A stretch of 23,150 bases of DNA, from contig CAYHXN010000008.1 of NCBI GenBank assembly GCA_964360605.1, positions 1 to 23,150 on the forward strand. Reading direction: 5' to 3'. The stretch is from CAYHXN01 sp964360605 (lineage in GTDB: Bacteria > Patescibacteriota > Minisyncoccia > UBA6257 > WO2-44-18). The position numbers and the translations under genes are program-made. This document shows, one piece after another, positions 14,901 to 20,391 of the stretch (position 1 is its first letter; the number at the start of each line of letters is the position of its first letter). Below the pieces are notes generated by a model that saw nothing but the letters and a program-made list of their open reading frames with translations, made no database searches and was not told where the DNA came from.

Positions 14901-15119
14901 ATTGCTAAAATCCAAAAAATTATTACCAAAACCGGCCAGCCGATGATTTTTGCCAAGGTAGAAGATTTTAACGATTCCATAGAAGTTTTGGTGTTTAACG
15001 ACACCCTGAAAAAAAATCCCGCCGCGTGGGAAGAGAATAAGGCGGTATTAATAGCCGGACGGCTGTCTATCCGTAATGGAGAACCGAAATTTATTTGCGA
15101 CGAGGCGCGGGTACTCTAA
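11961..15119 (+). CDS. dnaE: DNA polymerase III subunit alpha
   Basis: This is the replicative polymerase. An N-terminal PHP domain starts FVHLHTHSHYSLLDG, with the metal-binding histidines present (H6, H8, H10). The C-family palm follows, with GPGRGSAAGSLISYILGITDVDPL and catalytic acids D401 and D403 in PDIDIDF (398-404), plus D551 in LKIDLLGLKNL. The fingers region has RPGPIDLIPSYIKRKHG and GIYQEQMM. Then come a helix-hairpin-helix region (about 800-880) and an OB fold at the C-terminus (VIGGMIAKIQKIITKTGQPMIFAKVEDFNDSIEVLVF). At 1,052 residues it is about 100 shorter than E. coli DnaE, with the loss at the far C-terminus (the tau-binding end). It stands alone on the plus strand with its own promoter. 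Confidence 0.97.
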   Translation: MSKFVHLHTHSHYSLLDGLAKIDELVARTKELGMNSLAITDHGNVYGAVEFYKKAKAAGIKPILGIEAYIAPGDHRDKTPSAGEKYYHLILLCKNNAGWKNLLKLITKAHLDGFYYKPRMDKQMLKEHSEGLIALSACISGEVGRHLRNNKPAEAERSAKEYSEIFGPGNFFIEIGKHPGIKETVKVYDNLVALSQKTGIPLAATQDIHYLKKEDAQYHDILLAVQTGNKVADSDRLTLKDDDFSMRSPEEMAELFKDCPEAIENTVKIAEQCNTELELGKIHIPKFPLPENESSSSLYLRKIIKEKLSNRFKDITQEIEQRLDYEFGVIEKMGFADYFLIVQDFINWAKIRGIVVGPGRGSAAGSLISYILGITDVDPLKYDLLFERFLNPDRIQMPDIDIDFTDRRRDEVFGYLQEKYGQNSVAHIITFGTMAARAAVRDVGRALGISYSFCDQLAKMIPFNFDIAQTMEIKEVKDLYDTNPDAKKILDAAKHLEGVARHASVHACGTVISGEPLMEYMPLQRAPQDDNVIMTQFEMHSVEDLGLLKIDLLGLKNLTIIEDTIRLVKEFRNETVTITNISHTDKKTFQLLRAGDTTGVFQFESSGMRRYMKDIKPTELEDLVALVALYRPGPIDLIPSYIKRKHGQEKVEYLHPRLEPILKNTHGIGIYQEQMMRIARDLAGYTLAEADTLRKAIGKKIKKLLDEQQEKLMKGMIANGIDTRTAAAIWDLFPPFARYGFNRSHAVCYALIGYQTAYLKTCYPIEFMTSLLNADSGDVERIAFLVSETKKMGIEVLPPDINKSSSSFAPENQNIRFGLTAIKNVGNNIIDVIIEERQRGGPFTNLVSLLSRVQHKDLNKKSLESLTKSGALDSLGVERSMALANLEDILKFNGLVKKESRSNQIGLFGGATLATSLRLKPAPMASAVEKLAWEKELLGLYISDHPLNSYRKQMEALQTQPIKDVLASSDQRRQRVIGGMIAKIQKIITKTGQPMIFAKVEDFNDSIEVLVFNDTLKKNPAAWEENKAVLIAGRLSIRNGEPKFICDEARVL

Positions 15120-15132
15120 TAAATTATTTAAT

Positions 15133-15269
15133 CTGTACGGTATCTTATTCGCTCATTCTCGTTCGTCCAGCGACTCACTGCGAGGTTTCGGCCTTTTCGT
15201 TCCGATATCGCATCGGAAACCATGCCGAAAAGGCCTCAAAATCCGCTAATAAGATACCGTGCAGTTTTT
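15133..15269. repeat. Nested inverted-repeat element after dnaE
   Basis: An outer stem pairs 15133-15149 with 15248-15264 at 16 of 17 positions (core ACGGTATCTTATT, 13 bp perfect; the other pair is a T-G wobble). Inside, GGCCTTTTCG (15190-15199) pairs perfectly with 15226-15235. Inside that, TTCCGAT (15200-15206) pairs with ATCGGAA (15212-15218) across a 5-base loop. Smaller pairings (CTCG/CGAG, CGCT/AGCG) occur in the left arm. TTTTT follows the outer stem on the plus strand, so it may end dnaE transcription. It is much larger than a normal terminator. It could be a structured RNA or a small non-autonomous mobile element; no target-site duplication is obvious. Confidence 0.7.
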
Positions 15270-15310
15270 CAAAATGCCCGCGCCTCTCTTTTTGTTGTTG
15301 GAAGATAAGG

Positions 15311-15335
15311 AATAAAAATCCCGCTGGTTAGCGGG
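15311..15335 (-). terminator. Terminator of the zinc-finger/cupin-like gene
   Basis: CCCGCT/AGCGGG (15320-15335 region) with loop AACC on the minus strand, followed by ATTTTTATT. The stop codon of the gene (15330-15328) is in the hairpin. Confidence 0.75.
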
Positions 15336-16038
15336 GCGATTTTTCTAGTGGATATTTTTGTTTAAAGAACTCTAGAATTTCATTTTTATCGTCATCGGAT
15401 AATGGTTGAAGCTTCTCTCCTTCTTTGGGTTTTGGCGACCAACGCTTCCAGGGATTGGCGGTTACTAATAAGCTAAAAGCTGGTTCATCAAGAGGTCGGA
15501 CATAACGCCAGCCGTCAGGGTGTGTCATTTCATAAACGGTACCGGCTGGTAGAATCAGTTTTGCGACTATTGGCGGTGGTTCATCACCGGACCCAAAACC
15601 AATTGCCATCTCATAACGTCCGGAAAGAATTCTCATAGCCGATGGCCAAGGATGCGGGTGAAACAACGCTTCACCCTCTTTACAAGGAAAAATTTTATGA
15701 AGAGAAATTCGGTAACTATCCCAATAACCCCACACTCTTTTTACAAATGGTTGATGGTAATTAACGTCAAGCGTATTCCACTCACTTTTCGGATTTGAAA
15801 ACCAACTAGGTAAATCTTCTTCAAGCATTTCTAATGCTGTTAACATGGAAAGTGTCCCAATGGGCCGTACTGGTCGTCCAGCTCTATAATCTCCACTCCT
15901 AGTAGCAAAACACGGGCCGCAAAAAGTTTTCCAATCTCTTGTGTTCACTAGTAGACCATTATGGCTAAATTCACAACCCTTAACTCCGCAATCAGCGCAA
16001 ACCGCCTTAGGCATATCTCCACGAGTCGTGTCGGCCAT
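15328..16038 (-). CDS. Unknown protein: N-terminal zinc knuckles plus cupin-like domain
   Basis: This 236-residue protein is not one I recognise. The N-terminus has C14/C17 (CADC), C22 and H26, and C40/C43 (CGPC), which suggests a treble-clef or ribbon zinc site. The central part (about 105-195) has a cupin-like rhythm of beta strands: ISLHKIFPC, then HPHPWP (127-132) with two candidate metal-binding His, SGRYEMAIGFG, LILPAGTVYEMTH and SLLVTANPW. It could be a small-molecule sensor or a metal-dependent enzyme, but neither is shown. The start ATG is supported by GAGGT 5 nt upstream. A near-consensus promoter drives it, the best in the window. It is convergent with dnaE and divergent from thrS. 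Confidence 0.75.
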   Translation of the reverse strand: MADTTRGDMPKAVCADCGVKGCEFSHNGLLVNTRDWKTFCGPCFATRSGDYRAGRPVRPIGTLSMLTALEMLEEDLPSWFSNPKSEWNTLDVNYHQPFVKRVWGYWDSYRISLHKIFPCKEGEALFHPHPWPSAMRILSGRYEMAIGFGSGDEPPPIVAKLILPAGTVYEMTHPDGWRYVRPLDEPAFSLLVTANPWKRWSPKPKEGEKLQPLSDDDKNEILEFFKQKYPLEKSPR

Positions 16039-16063
16039 TTTTTACCTCAAAAAAGCTGAGGTG

Positions 16064-16092
16064 ATCTTAGCAAAAAAATTTTCTTATGTCAA
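16064..16092 (-). promoter_or_regulatory. Near-consensus promoter of the zinc-finger/cupin-like gene
   Basis: A perfect TTGACA (16092-16087) and TAAGAT (16069-16064) are 17 bp apart on the minus strand. The predicted start near 16057 gives a leader of about 19 bases holding GAGGT. An inverted repeat ACCTCA/TGAGGT (16062-16057 and 16049-16044) straddles the start site and could be an operator. Confidence 0.75.
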
Positions 16093-16097
16093 CAGAA

Positions 16098-16125
16098 TTG
16101 CTACTAAATTATTTATCCGTATAAT
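16098..16125 (+). promoter_or_regulatory. thrS promoter, predicted leaderless start
   Basis: TTGCTA (16098-16103) and a perfect TATAAT (16120-16125) are 16 bp apart on the plus strand. The ATG at 16134 is 8 nt after the -10 box, so the leader would be 0-2 bases. This also argues against the upstream TTG at 16125, which lies inside the -10 box, as the start codon. Confidence 0.65.
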
Positions 16126-16133
16126 TGAGATAT

Positions 16134-17336
16134 ATGCGAGACCATCGCGAATTAGGGCAACAATTGGATCTTTTTTCTTTTCATGAAATCGCTCCCGGAG
16201 CGCCGTTTTGGCATCCCAAAGGAATGATAATTTTTAAAGAGTTGGAGCGTATGGCTAGGGAAATGAATCAAGAAGAGGGTTATGACGAGATTTCTACGCC
16301 GATAATGGTAAAAGAAGAGGTCTTTGAGAAATCCGGTCATTGGCAGCATTATCGGGAAAATATGTTCTATTTTGCTAATCCTCGCGACGAAAAGGAGGTT
16401 CTGGTGGTAAAACCGATGAATTGCCCAGAATCCACCTATGTTTTTAATTCTACCGTCCGGAGCTACCGAGAATTACCTCTGCGGCTGGCAGAAATCGGAC
16501 GTCTGCATCGCAACGAACTATCCGGCACTTTAGGCGGGCTTTTCCGAGTTCGGCAAATTACCATGGACGATGCTCATTTATATGTAATGCCCAATCAAGT
16601 GGAAAAAGAAATCGGACGCATTATTAAAACCATTGACCGGTTTTACGCTATGTTCGGATTCAAAACTAGTTATGTTCTAGCAACCCGGCCGGAAAAAATG
16701 CTGGGCGAAGCAGCGGATTGGGATAAGGCGGAAAACGCCCTAAAAAAAGCCTTGGATAAGTCTGGTATTCAATACAAAGTTGCCGCCGGCGAAGGGGCCT
16801 TTTACGGTCCTAAAATTGAGGCGCATCTTAACGATTCCCAAGGACGCGACTGGCAAATGGGAACCGCCCAGCTGGATTTAGTAATGCTTCCAAAACAATT
16901 TGAGACTTATTATATTGATGAAAAAGGAGAAAAGAAAATGCCGTGGGTCATTCACAGAGCTATCTTTGGTTCTTTTGAAAGGTTTATTGGGGTTTTATTG
17001 GAACACACGGATGGTAAGCTTCCGCTTTGGCTCTCCCCAATTCAAGTCGCGATTTTAAGCATTGGCGAAACACAAGTAAAATACGCTAAATCCTTAGCCA
17101 AAAAATTGGAGAAGGTGGGTATTCGCGTAAAACTGGACGACTCCGGAGAAACCATCGGCAAAAAAATCCGAGAAGCGGAAATCAAAAGAGTCCCATATTC
17201 CTTGATTGTCGGCGACAAAGAATTGCAAGCGAAAACTGTCAGCGTCCGACATTTTATCAAAGGGACGCTAGGCGAAGAAACACTGAACAATTTTAAAAAA
17301 ATGGTGACTAAAGAAATAAAAGAAAAATCCTCCTAA
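16134..17336 (+). CDS. thrS: Threonyl-tRNA synthetase lacking TGS and editing domains
   Basis: The protein consists of the class II catalytic core and the anticodon-binding domain only, 400 residues against 642 in E. coli. It begins at the catalytic domain (MRDHRELGQQLDLFSFHEIAPGAPFWHPKG). Zinc ligands are C97 (KPMNCPES), H148 (TMDDAHLY) and H274 (PWVIHRAIFG). Motif 2 is RLHRNELSG and motif 3 is FGSFERFIG. The anticodon domain starts near 290 (PIQVAILSIGETQVKYAKSLAKKLE). The usual CPGHV after the zinc Cys is CPEST. With no N2 editing domain it should not clear Ser-tRNAThr by itself. ATG 16134 is preferred over TTG 16125 because the latter is in the promoter. It is convergent with the gene at 17333, with overlapping stop codons. 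Confidence 0.93.
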   Translation: MRDHRELGQQLDLFSFHEIAPGAPFWHPKGMIIFKELERMAREMNQEEGYDEISTPIMVKEEVFEKSGHWQHYRENMFYFANPRDEKEVLVVKPMNCPESTYVFNSTVRSYRELPLRLAEIGRLHRNELSGTLGGLFRVRQITMDDAHLYVMPNQVEKEIGRIIKTIDRFYAMFGFKTSYVLATRPEKMLGEAADWDKAENALKKALDKSGIQYKVAAGEGAFYGPKIEAHLNDSQGRDWQMGTAQLDLVMLPKQFETYYIDEKGEKKMPWVIHRAIFGSFERFIGVLLEHTDGKLPLWLSPIQVAILSIGETQVKYAKSLAKKLEKVGIRVKLDDSGETIGKKIREAEIKRVPYSLIVGDKELQAKTVSVRHFIKGTLGEETLNNFKKMVTKEIKEKSS

Positions 17337-17349
17337 CCGGAGGATTTTT
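17323..17349. terminator. Bidirectional terminator shared by thrS and the convergent gene
   Basis: Perfect arms 17323-17333 and 17339-17349 (AAAAATCCTCC and its complement) enclose the loop TAACC. The thrS TAA (17334-17336) and the opposite-strand TAG (17335-17333) overlap within the loop. Confidence 0.88.
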
Positions 17350-17806
17350 TGATTGTGACGACTATTTTGTCCTCTAAAATAACGTCTACCGATTCAATGC
17401 TTAAGGCACGCCCCAGGTGAAAATCCAACCAATATTCCTCACCCGACTCAAGAATTCGCCAGTTATTTTTGATTTTGATTGCTTGACACCAGTTTTCTTC
17501 ATCTCCTTCCAATCCCCAGAACTTAATCACTAAACTGTTAAAAATATAAATTTCTTTTCCACCAGCACCGTCCTTTTTGTACGTTATCTGGCCACCAAAC
17601 CAAAAACGCGTAGTGTGTTTTTTCCATTCCTCCAATACCTTGTCTTCCACATTTTTAGTGCTTTTAGCAGCATCAAACGCGCAAATAGAAAATTCGGGAT
17701 CGTCGGAATCACTGGGTCTTGCCCATTTTGGCAAGGCATATAAATCCTTGAGAGCAACGGCATTCCATTCGGGCTGAGAATAATCAGGCGTATCGACGTG
17801 CTTCAC
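17333..17806 (-). CDS. Unknown small protein, paralogue family member 3
   Basis: This 157-residue protein has no recognised domain. It resembles the two proteins at 19519 and 19965: PDYSQP near the start (PDFS in the others), FWFGGQITYKKD (FIAHKLRYQKG and FVAIKSSYQE in the others), the landmark IKFWGLEGDEENW, then NNWRILESGEEYW, and SVDVILEDKIVV near the end. Tryptophans and aromatics are many, and no membrane segment or signal is visible, so it is probably cytosolic. GTG at 17806 is supported by AAGG 7 nt upstream. It starts 26 nt after gatB ends on the same strand and may be cotranscribed with it. Function is unknown. Confidence 0.75.
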   Translation of the reverse strand: MKHVDTPDYSQPEWNAVALKDLYALPKWARPSDSDDPEFSICAFDAAKSTKNVEDKVLEEWKKHTTRFWFGGQITYKKDGAGGKEIYIFNSLVIKFWGLEGDEENWCQAIKIKNNWRILESGEEYWLDFHLGRALSIESVDVILEDKIVVTIKKSSG

Positions 17807-17832
17807 TTTTGTACCTTAATAATAAGTTCTGT

Positions 17833-19356
17833 TTATAATATCGCTTCTTTAATTAAGTTTCGCAATACCTCCGGATTCCCCTTGCCTTTTAACGCGGCCA
17901 TGGATTTCCCAACTAAAAATTGCAGAGCATTGGCTTTGCCTTTTTTATAGTCCGCTACCGCTTGGGAATTTTCAGTAATAACTTTCTCTATCACTATTTT
18001 CAACTCTCCTTCATCTGAAACTTGAGTGAGGTTTTCTGTTTTGATTAACTCTCTGGGATCTAAACCAGTTGCTTCCATCTTTTTAATAAGATCCTTAGCA
18101 GTTCGGCTGGAAATTTCGTTTTTTGCCGTAATTAGAATTAGGTCGGCAAAATTCTCCGGTGTTATCCGAGATTCGGCCACGGAAAGACCGCTAGCGGCGA
18201 GATGTCCGAGAAAATCAGAGGTTAGGTAATTTATGGCCAACGGTATAGTTTTGATTTTAAGCGAGGCGTCTTCCTCTAAAAGCTCTGAAGCGGTGTTTTC
18301 GAAATAATCTGAAAGCGCTGGCTCGGAAATTAAAAGATCTGTCTGCGGCTCCGTCAGGTTGTATTCTTTTTGAAACCGGATTCTTTTTTCCTGCGGTAAT
18401 TCGGGTATTTCCCGCTTGAGTGCCGTCAAATCAAACTTACTCATATCCAACGGCGGCAAGTCCGGTTCTGGGAAATATCGGTAGTCGTGTGCTTCTTCCT
18501 TAAGACGCTGGGAAACGGTCTTACCTTTATCGGCGTCCCAGCCACGAGTTTCCTGCACCACTTTACCGCCGGATTCCAGAACCTCTTCTTGGCGCTTGAT
18601 TTCATATTCAATCGCATCATGCACCGCCTTAAATGAGTTGATGTTTTTAACCTCCACCTTCGTTCCTAACTTGTCGCTTGCCTGTCCCGCCTTGGCGGCG
18701 ATTGCTTTATCCTTGTCACTTAAAGAAATGTTCGCTTCTACTCTCATTTGCCCTTTTTCCATATTGGCATCAGAAATTCCCAGACAACGCAAAATCAGCT
18801 GGAGTTCTTTGGCAAACGCTACCGCTTGTTCGGCGGAATGAATATCCGGTTCGGTTACCAGTTCCATCAGCGGAACTCCGGCGCGGTTGAAATCGACGAG
18901 CGAATAGGTAGCCCCTCGATTCTGCTCGGAGACTAAAAAATCTCTAGTTGCTGAGCCCGTCGAAGCACTACCTTCTGAATGAAGTAATCGGCCTGTGTCT
19001 TCCTCCAAATGAATGCGACGCAATTTAACCCCATTAAGAATCCCTCCAAAAATCAATGGTAGATCGTATTGAGAAATTTGATAACCCTTAGGCAGATCGG
19101 GATAAAAATAATTTTTACGGTCAAACTTAGAAAATCGCGGGATATCGCCTTGTAGGGCCATGCCGATTTTTAAAACCGCCTCCACTGCTTTTTTATTGAT
19201 AGTCGGAAGCGCCCCTGGCTGGCCGGTACAAACAGGGCAGATATTCGTATTGGGATGCTTTTCCTCTGGGTCGTTTAAAGAATCGCAGAACATTTTTGTC
19301 CTAGTTTTTAATTCGGCGTGGACTTCTAAACCGACGGTGAGTTGATATTTGGCCAT
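17833..19356 (-). CDS. gatB: Asp/Glu-tRNA amidotransferase subunit B with two in-frame inserts
   Basis: GatB with GatA and GatC converts Glu-tRNAGln and/or Asp-tRNAAsn to the amidated forms; gatA and gatC are not in the window. Motifs include TVGLEVHAEL, KFDRKNYFYPDLPKGYQISQYDLP, IHLEEDTGRLLH, YSLVDFNRAGVPLMELVTEPDIHSA, EVKNINSF and DYRYFPEPDLPPL, with the C-terminal YqeY-like tail ending QFLVGKSMAALKGKGNPEVLRNLI. Zinc-type cysteines C24, C40 and C43 are present. At 507 residues it is about 30 longer than B. subtilis GatB. The excess lies in two places: about 128-150 (GSASTGSATRDF and following) and about 214-229 (KDKAIAAKAGQASDK). The second is the palindromic element also found in trmD. Start ATG at 19356; no clear Shine-Dalgarno sequence. 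Confidence 0.95.
   Translation of the reverse strand: MAKYQLTVGLEVHAELKTRTKMFCDSLNDPEEKHPNTNICPVCTGQPGALPTINKKAVEAVLKIGMALQGDIPRFSKFDRKNYFYPDLPKGYQISQYDLPLIFGGILNGVKLRRIHLEEDTGRLLHSEGSASTGSATRDFLVSEQNRGATYSLVDFNRAGVPLMELVTEPDIHSAEQAVAFAKELQLILRCLGISDANMEKGQMRVEANISLSDKDKAIAAKAGQASDKLGTKVEVKNINSFKAVHDAIEYEIKRQEEVLESGGKVVQETRGWDADKGKTVSQRLKEEAHDYRYFPEPDLPPLDMSKFDLTALKREIPELPQEKRIRFQKEYNLTEPQTDLLISEPALSDYFENTASELLEEDASLKIKTIPLAINYLTSDFLGHLAASGLSVAESRITPENFADLILITAKNEISSRTAKDLIKKMEATGLDPRELIKTENLTQVSDEGELKIVIEKVITENSQAVADYKKGKANALQFLVGKSMAALKGKGNPEVLRNLIKEAIL
18668..18715 (-). repeat. In-frame palindromic element, copy 2 (inside gatB)
   Basis: The core 18677-18698 matches trmD 2278-2299 at 19 of 22 bases, contains CCGCC-AAG-GCGGG on the coding strand and is translated in the same frame (AAKAGQAS here, TAKAGQAR in TrmD). 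It accounts for about ten residues missing from B. subtilis GatB between ANISL and the GTK-VEVKN strand. Confidence 0.7.
18906..18973 (-). repeat. Second, different in-frame insert in gatB
   Basis: This codes for about 20 extra residues (GSASTGSATRDFLVSEQNRG) between LLHSE and YSLVDFN, where B. subtilis GatB has only about four. The coding strand includes GCTTCGACGGGCTCAGCA, with TGCT/AGCA ends in inverse orientation. The sequence type CTTCGAC-GGCTCAG is one I recall as a dispersed repeat in several bacterial genomes, but I could not check this. Confidence 0.5.
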
Positions 19357-19432
19357 TGTTTATATAATATCGCATTTTTCGGGGTTAAAAAATAACCTCA
19401 TATTTACATGAATTTTTTACATGCCTTTTACT

Positions 19433-19468
19433 TGTACCATTATCTCGCCATGGCGAGATAATGGTACA
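19433..19468. repeat. Perfect 36-bp palindrome upstream of gatB
   Basis: The half-site TGTACCATTATCTCGCCA (19433-19450) is followed with no spacer by its exact inverse complement (19451-19468). It lies 77-112 bases before the gatB ATG, downstream of the terminator that closes the accessory operon. It lacks a T-run on either side, so it is not an ordinary terminator. A dimeric-protein operator, a cruciform site or a small mobile palindrome are all possible. Confidence 0.85.
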
Positions 19469-19485
19469 CAATTTTAGTTGGTTAT

Positions 19486-19514
19486 ATAAAAATCTCTCCG
19501 ACGCGTCGGAGAGA
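19486..19514 (-). terminator. Terminator closing the accessory operon
   Basis: A 22-base perfect palindrome (half-site TCTCTCCGACG, 19493-19514), then TTTTTA on the minus strand. It lies 4 nt after the stop of the gene ending at 19519. Confidence 0.85.
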
Positions 19515-19518
19515 AAAA

Positions 19519-19968
19519 TTACTGGGCATGGAGACGCTTAACAAGAATGGCCATAAATTCTTCGTTGGTCTCTTTTATTAAAACCGCCAACAAAATCGCG
19601 TCTACTGATTTCAACTCTTGTTTTGTGTTCTGGTCTTTGGTTTCTTGGAGAACACGCCAAAGTGGGGTAAATTTTTCTGAAGAAAAAACCCGCCATCGGT
19701 TTCCCTCCCTTAAAGCCCAAAAAGACCGCGGTTCATCTTTAAGACCCCAAAAAATAAGTTGGGTTTCTTGGTGAAAAATTTTTATTGCCGTTCCCTCGCC
19801 CGACCCTTTTTGATAACGTAATTTATGCGCGATGAAAAAAGACCGCGGTTCGGAATCCAACAACTTTTCGTGTTCAGAGAGCTCGTCTTTTAAAGGATCG
19901 TAATAAACGTAGGCTTCGGATACAAATGACCAAGTTGAGAAATCCGGAACGGCTTTTTCTGAATTCAC
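19519..19968 (-). CDS. Unknown small protein, paralogue family member 1
   Basis: A 149-residue protein with no recognised domain, related to its neighbour at 19965 and to the gene at 17333. Shared landmarks in order: PDFSTW (9-14), YVYYDPLKDE, FFIAHKLRYQKG, LIFWGLKDEPRSFW, GNRWRVFSSEKF and, near the end, LKSVDAILL. It is soluble-looking, with many aromatic and charged residues. The GTG start (19968-19966) overlaps the TGA stop of the upstream paralogue by four bases (GTGA), so translation is coupled and the GTG is well supported. It is the last gene before a strong terminator. Confidence 0.78.
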   Translation of the reverse strand: MNSEKAVPDFSTWSFVSEAYVYYDPLKDELSEHEKLLDSEPRSFFIAHKLRYQKGSGEGTAIKIFHQETQLIFWGLKDEPRSFWALREGNRWRVFSSEKFTPLWRVLQETKDQNTKQELKSVDAILLAVLIKETNEEFMAILVKRLHAQ

Positions 19969-20387
19969 TTATACACCGTAAACTCAATTAGCGGGTAACT
20001 AACGTCACCTTGAAAAACTAACGTCCGCACAAATCGCCGTCTTAAAATGACTATTTTACATACATAAGTTTCGGAAGAAAAAGTGCACCAGCGCTTGAGG
20101 TAAAAAACCGAGAACAGGCCTCGCGCGGTATCTGGCCCATTATCGCTGACTGACCAGAATTTTACCCGCTCACCTTTAGCTAAAATATCCCAGGATTCTC
20201 CCAATAAAGAACTATTGCATTCCTGGTAAGAGCTCTTAATCGCTACAAATAAAAGGTGTTTCTTGCGCTGAATTTTCCGCTTGTATTCCAAAAATTGCTT
20301 TTTCTTGTCGTCAAAATAAATCAGCTCTTTTTTTGTCAATTTCCATTGACTAAAATCTGGCGGGTTTTTTATTTTTTTTGGAAGCAT
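19965..20387 (-). CDS. Unknown small protein, paralogue family member 2
   Basis: A 140-residue, strongly basic protein (many Lys/Arg, for example KYKRKIQRKKHL). It shares with its neighbour PDFSQW (10-15), LIYFDDKKKQ, LFVAIKSSYQE, VKFWSVSDNG and KRWCTFSSETY; FWSV replaces the FWGL of the other two members. The basic character differs from the acidic or neutral paralogues, so the two adjacent proteins might pair by charge, which is only inference. The ATG at 20387 is 4 nt after the upstream stop, with a GGTGAG ribosome-binding site overlapping that stop. Function is unknown. Confidence 0.75.
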   Translation of the reverse strand: MLPKKIKNPPDFSQWKLTKKELIYFDDKKKQFLEYKRKIQRKKHLLFVAIKSSYQECNSSLLGESWDILAKGERVKFWSVSDNGPDTARGLFSVFYLKRWCTFSSETYVCKIVILRRRFVRTLVFQGDVSYPLIEFTVYK

Positions 20388-20391
20388 TTTC

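Noticed and set aside
15095..15331. 78-codon plus-strand frame after dnaE
   Set aside because: It overlaps the end of dnaE and runs through the nested inverted-repeat element; composition and lack of a ribosome-binding site argue against coding.
16044..16062. ACCTCA/TGAGGT hairpin that would hide the GAGGT ribosome-binding site of the zinc-finger/cupin-like gene
   Set aside because: The promoter at 16064-16092 predicts transcription starting near 16057, so the 5' arm of the hairpin would not be in the mRNA. A DNA operator role remains possible.
16125..16133. TTG at 16125 as the thrS start
   Set aside because: It overlaps the TATAAT box; ATG 16134 fits the promoter position and the start of the catalytic domain.
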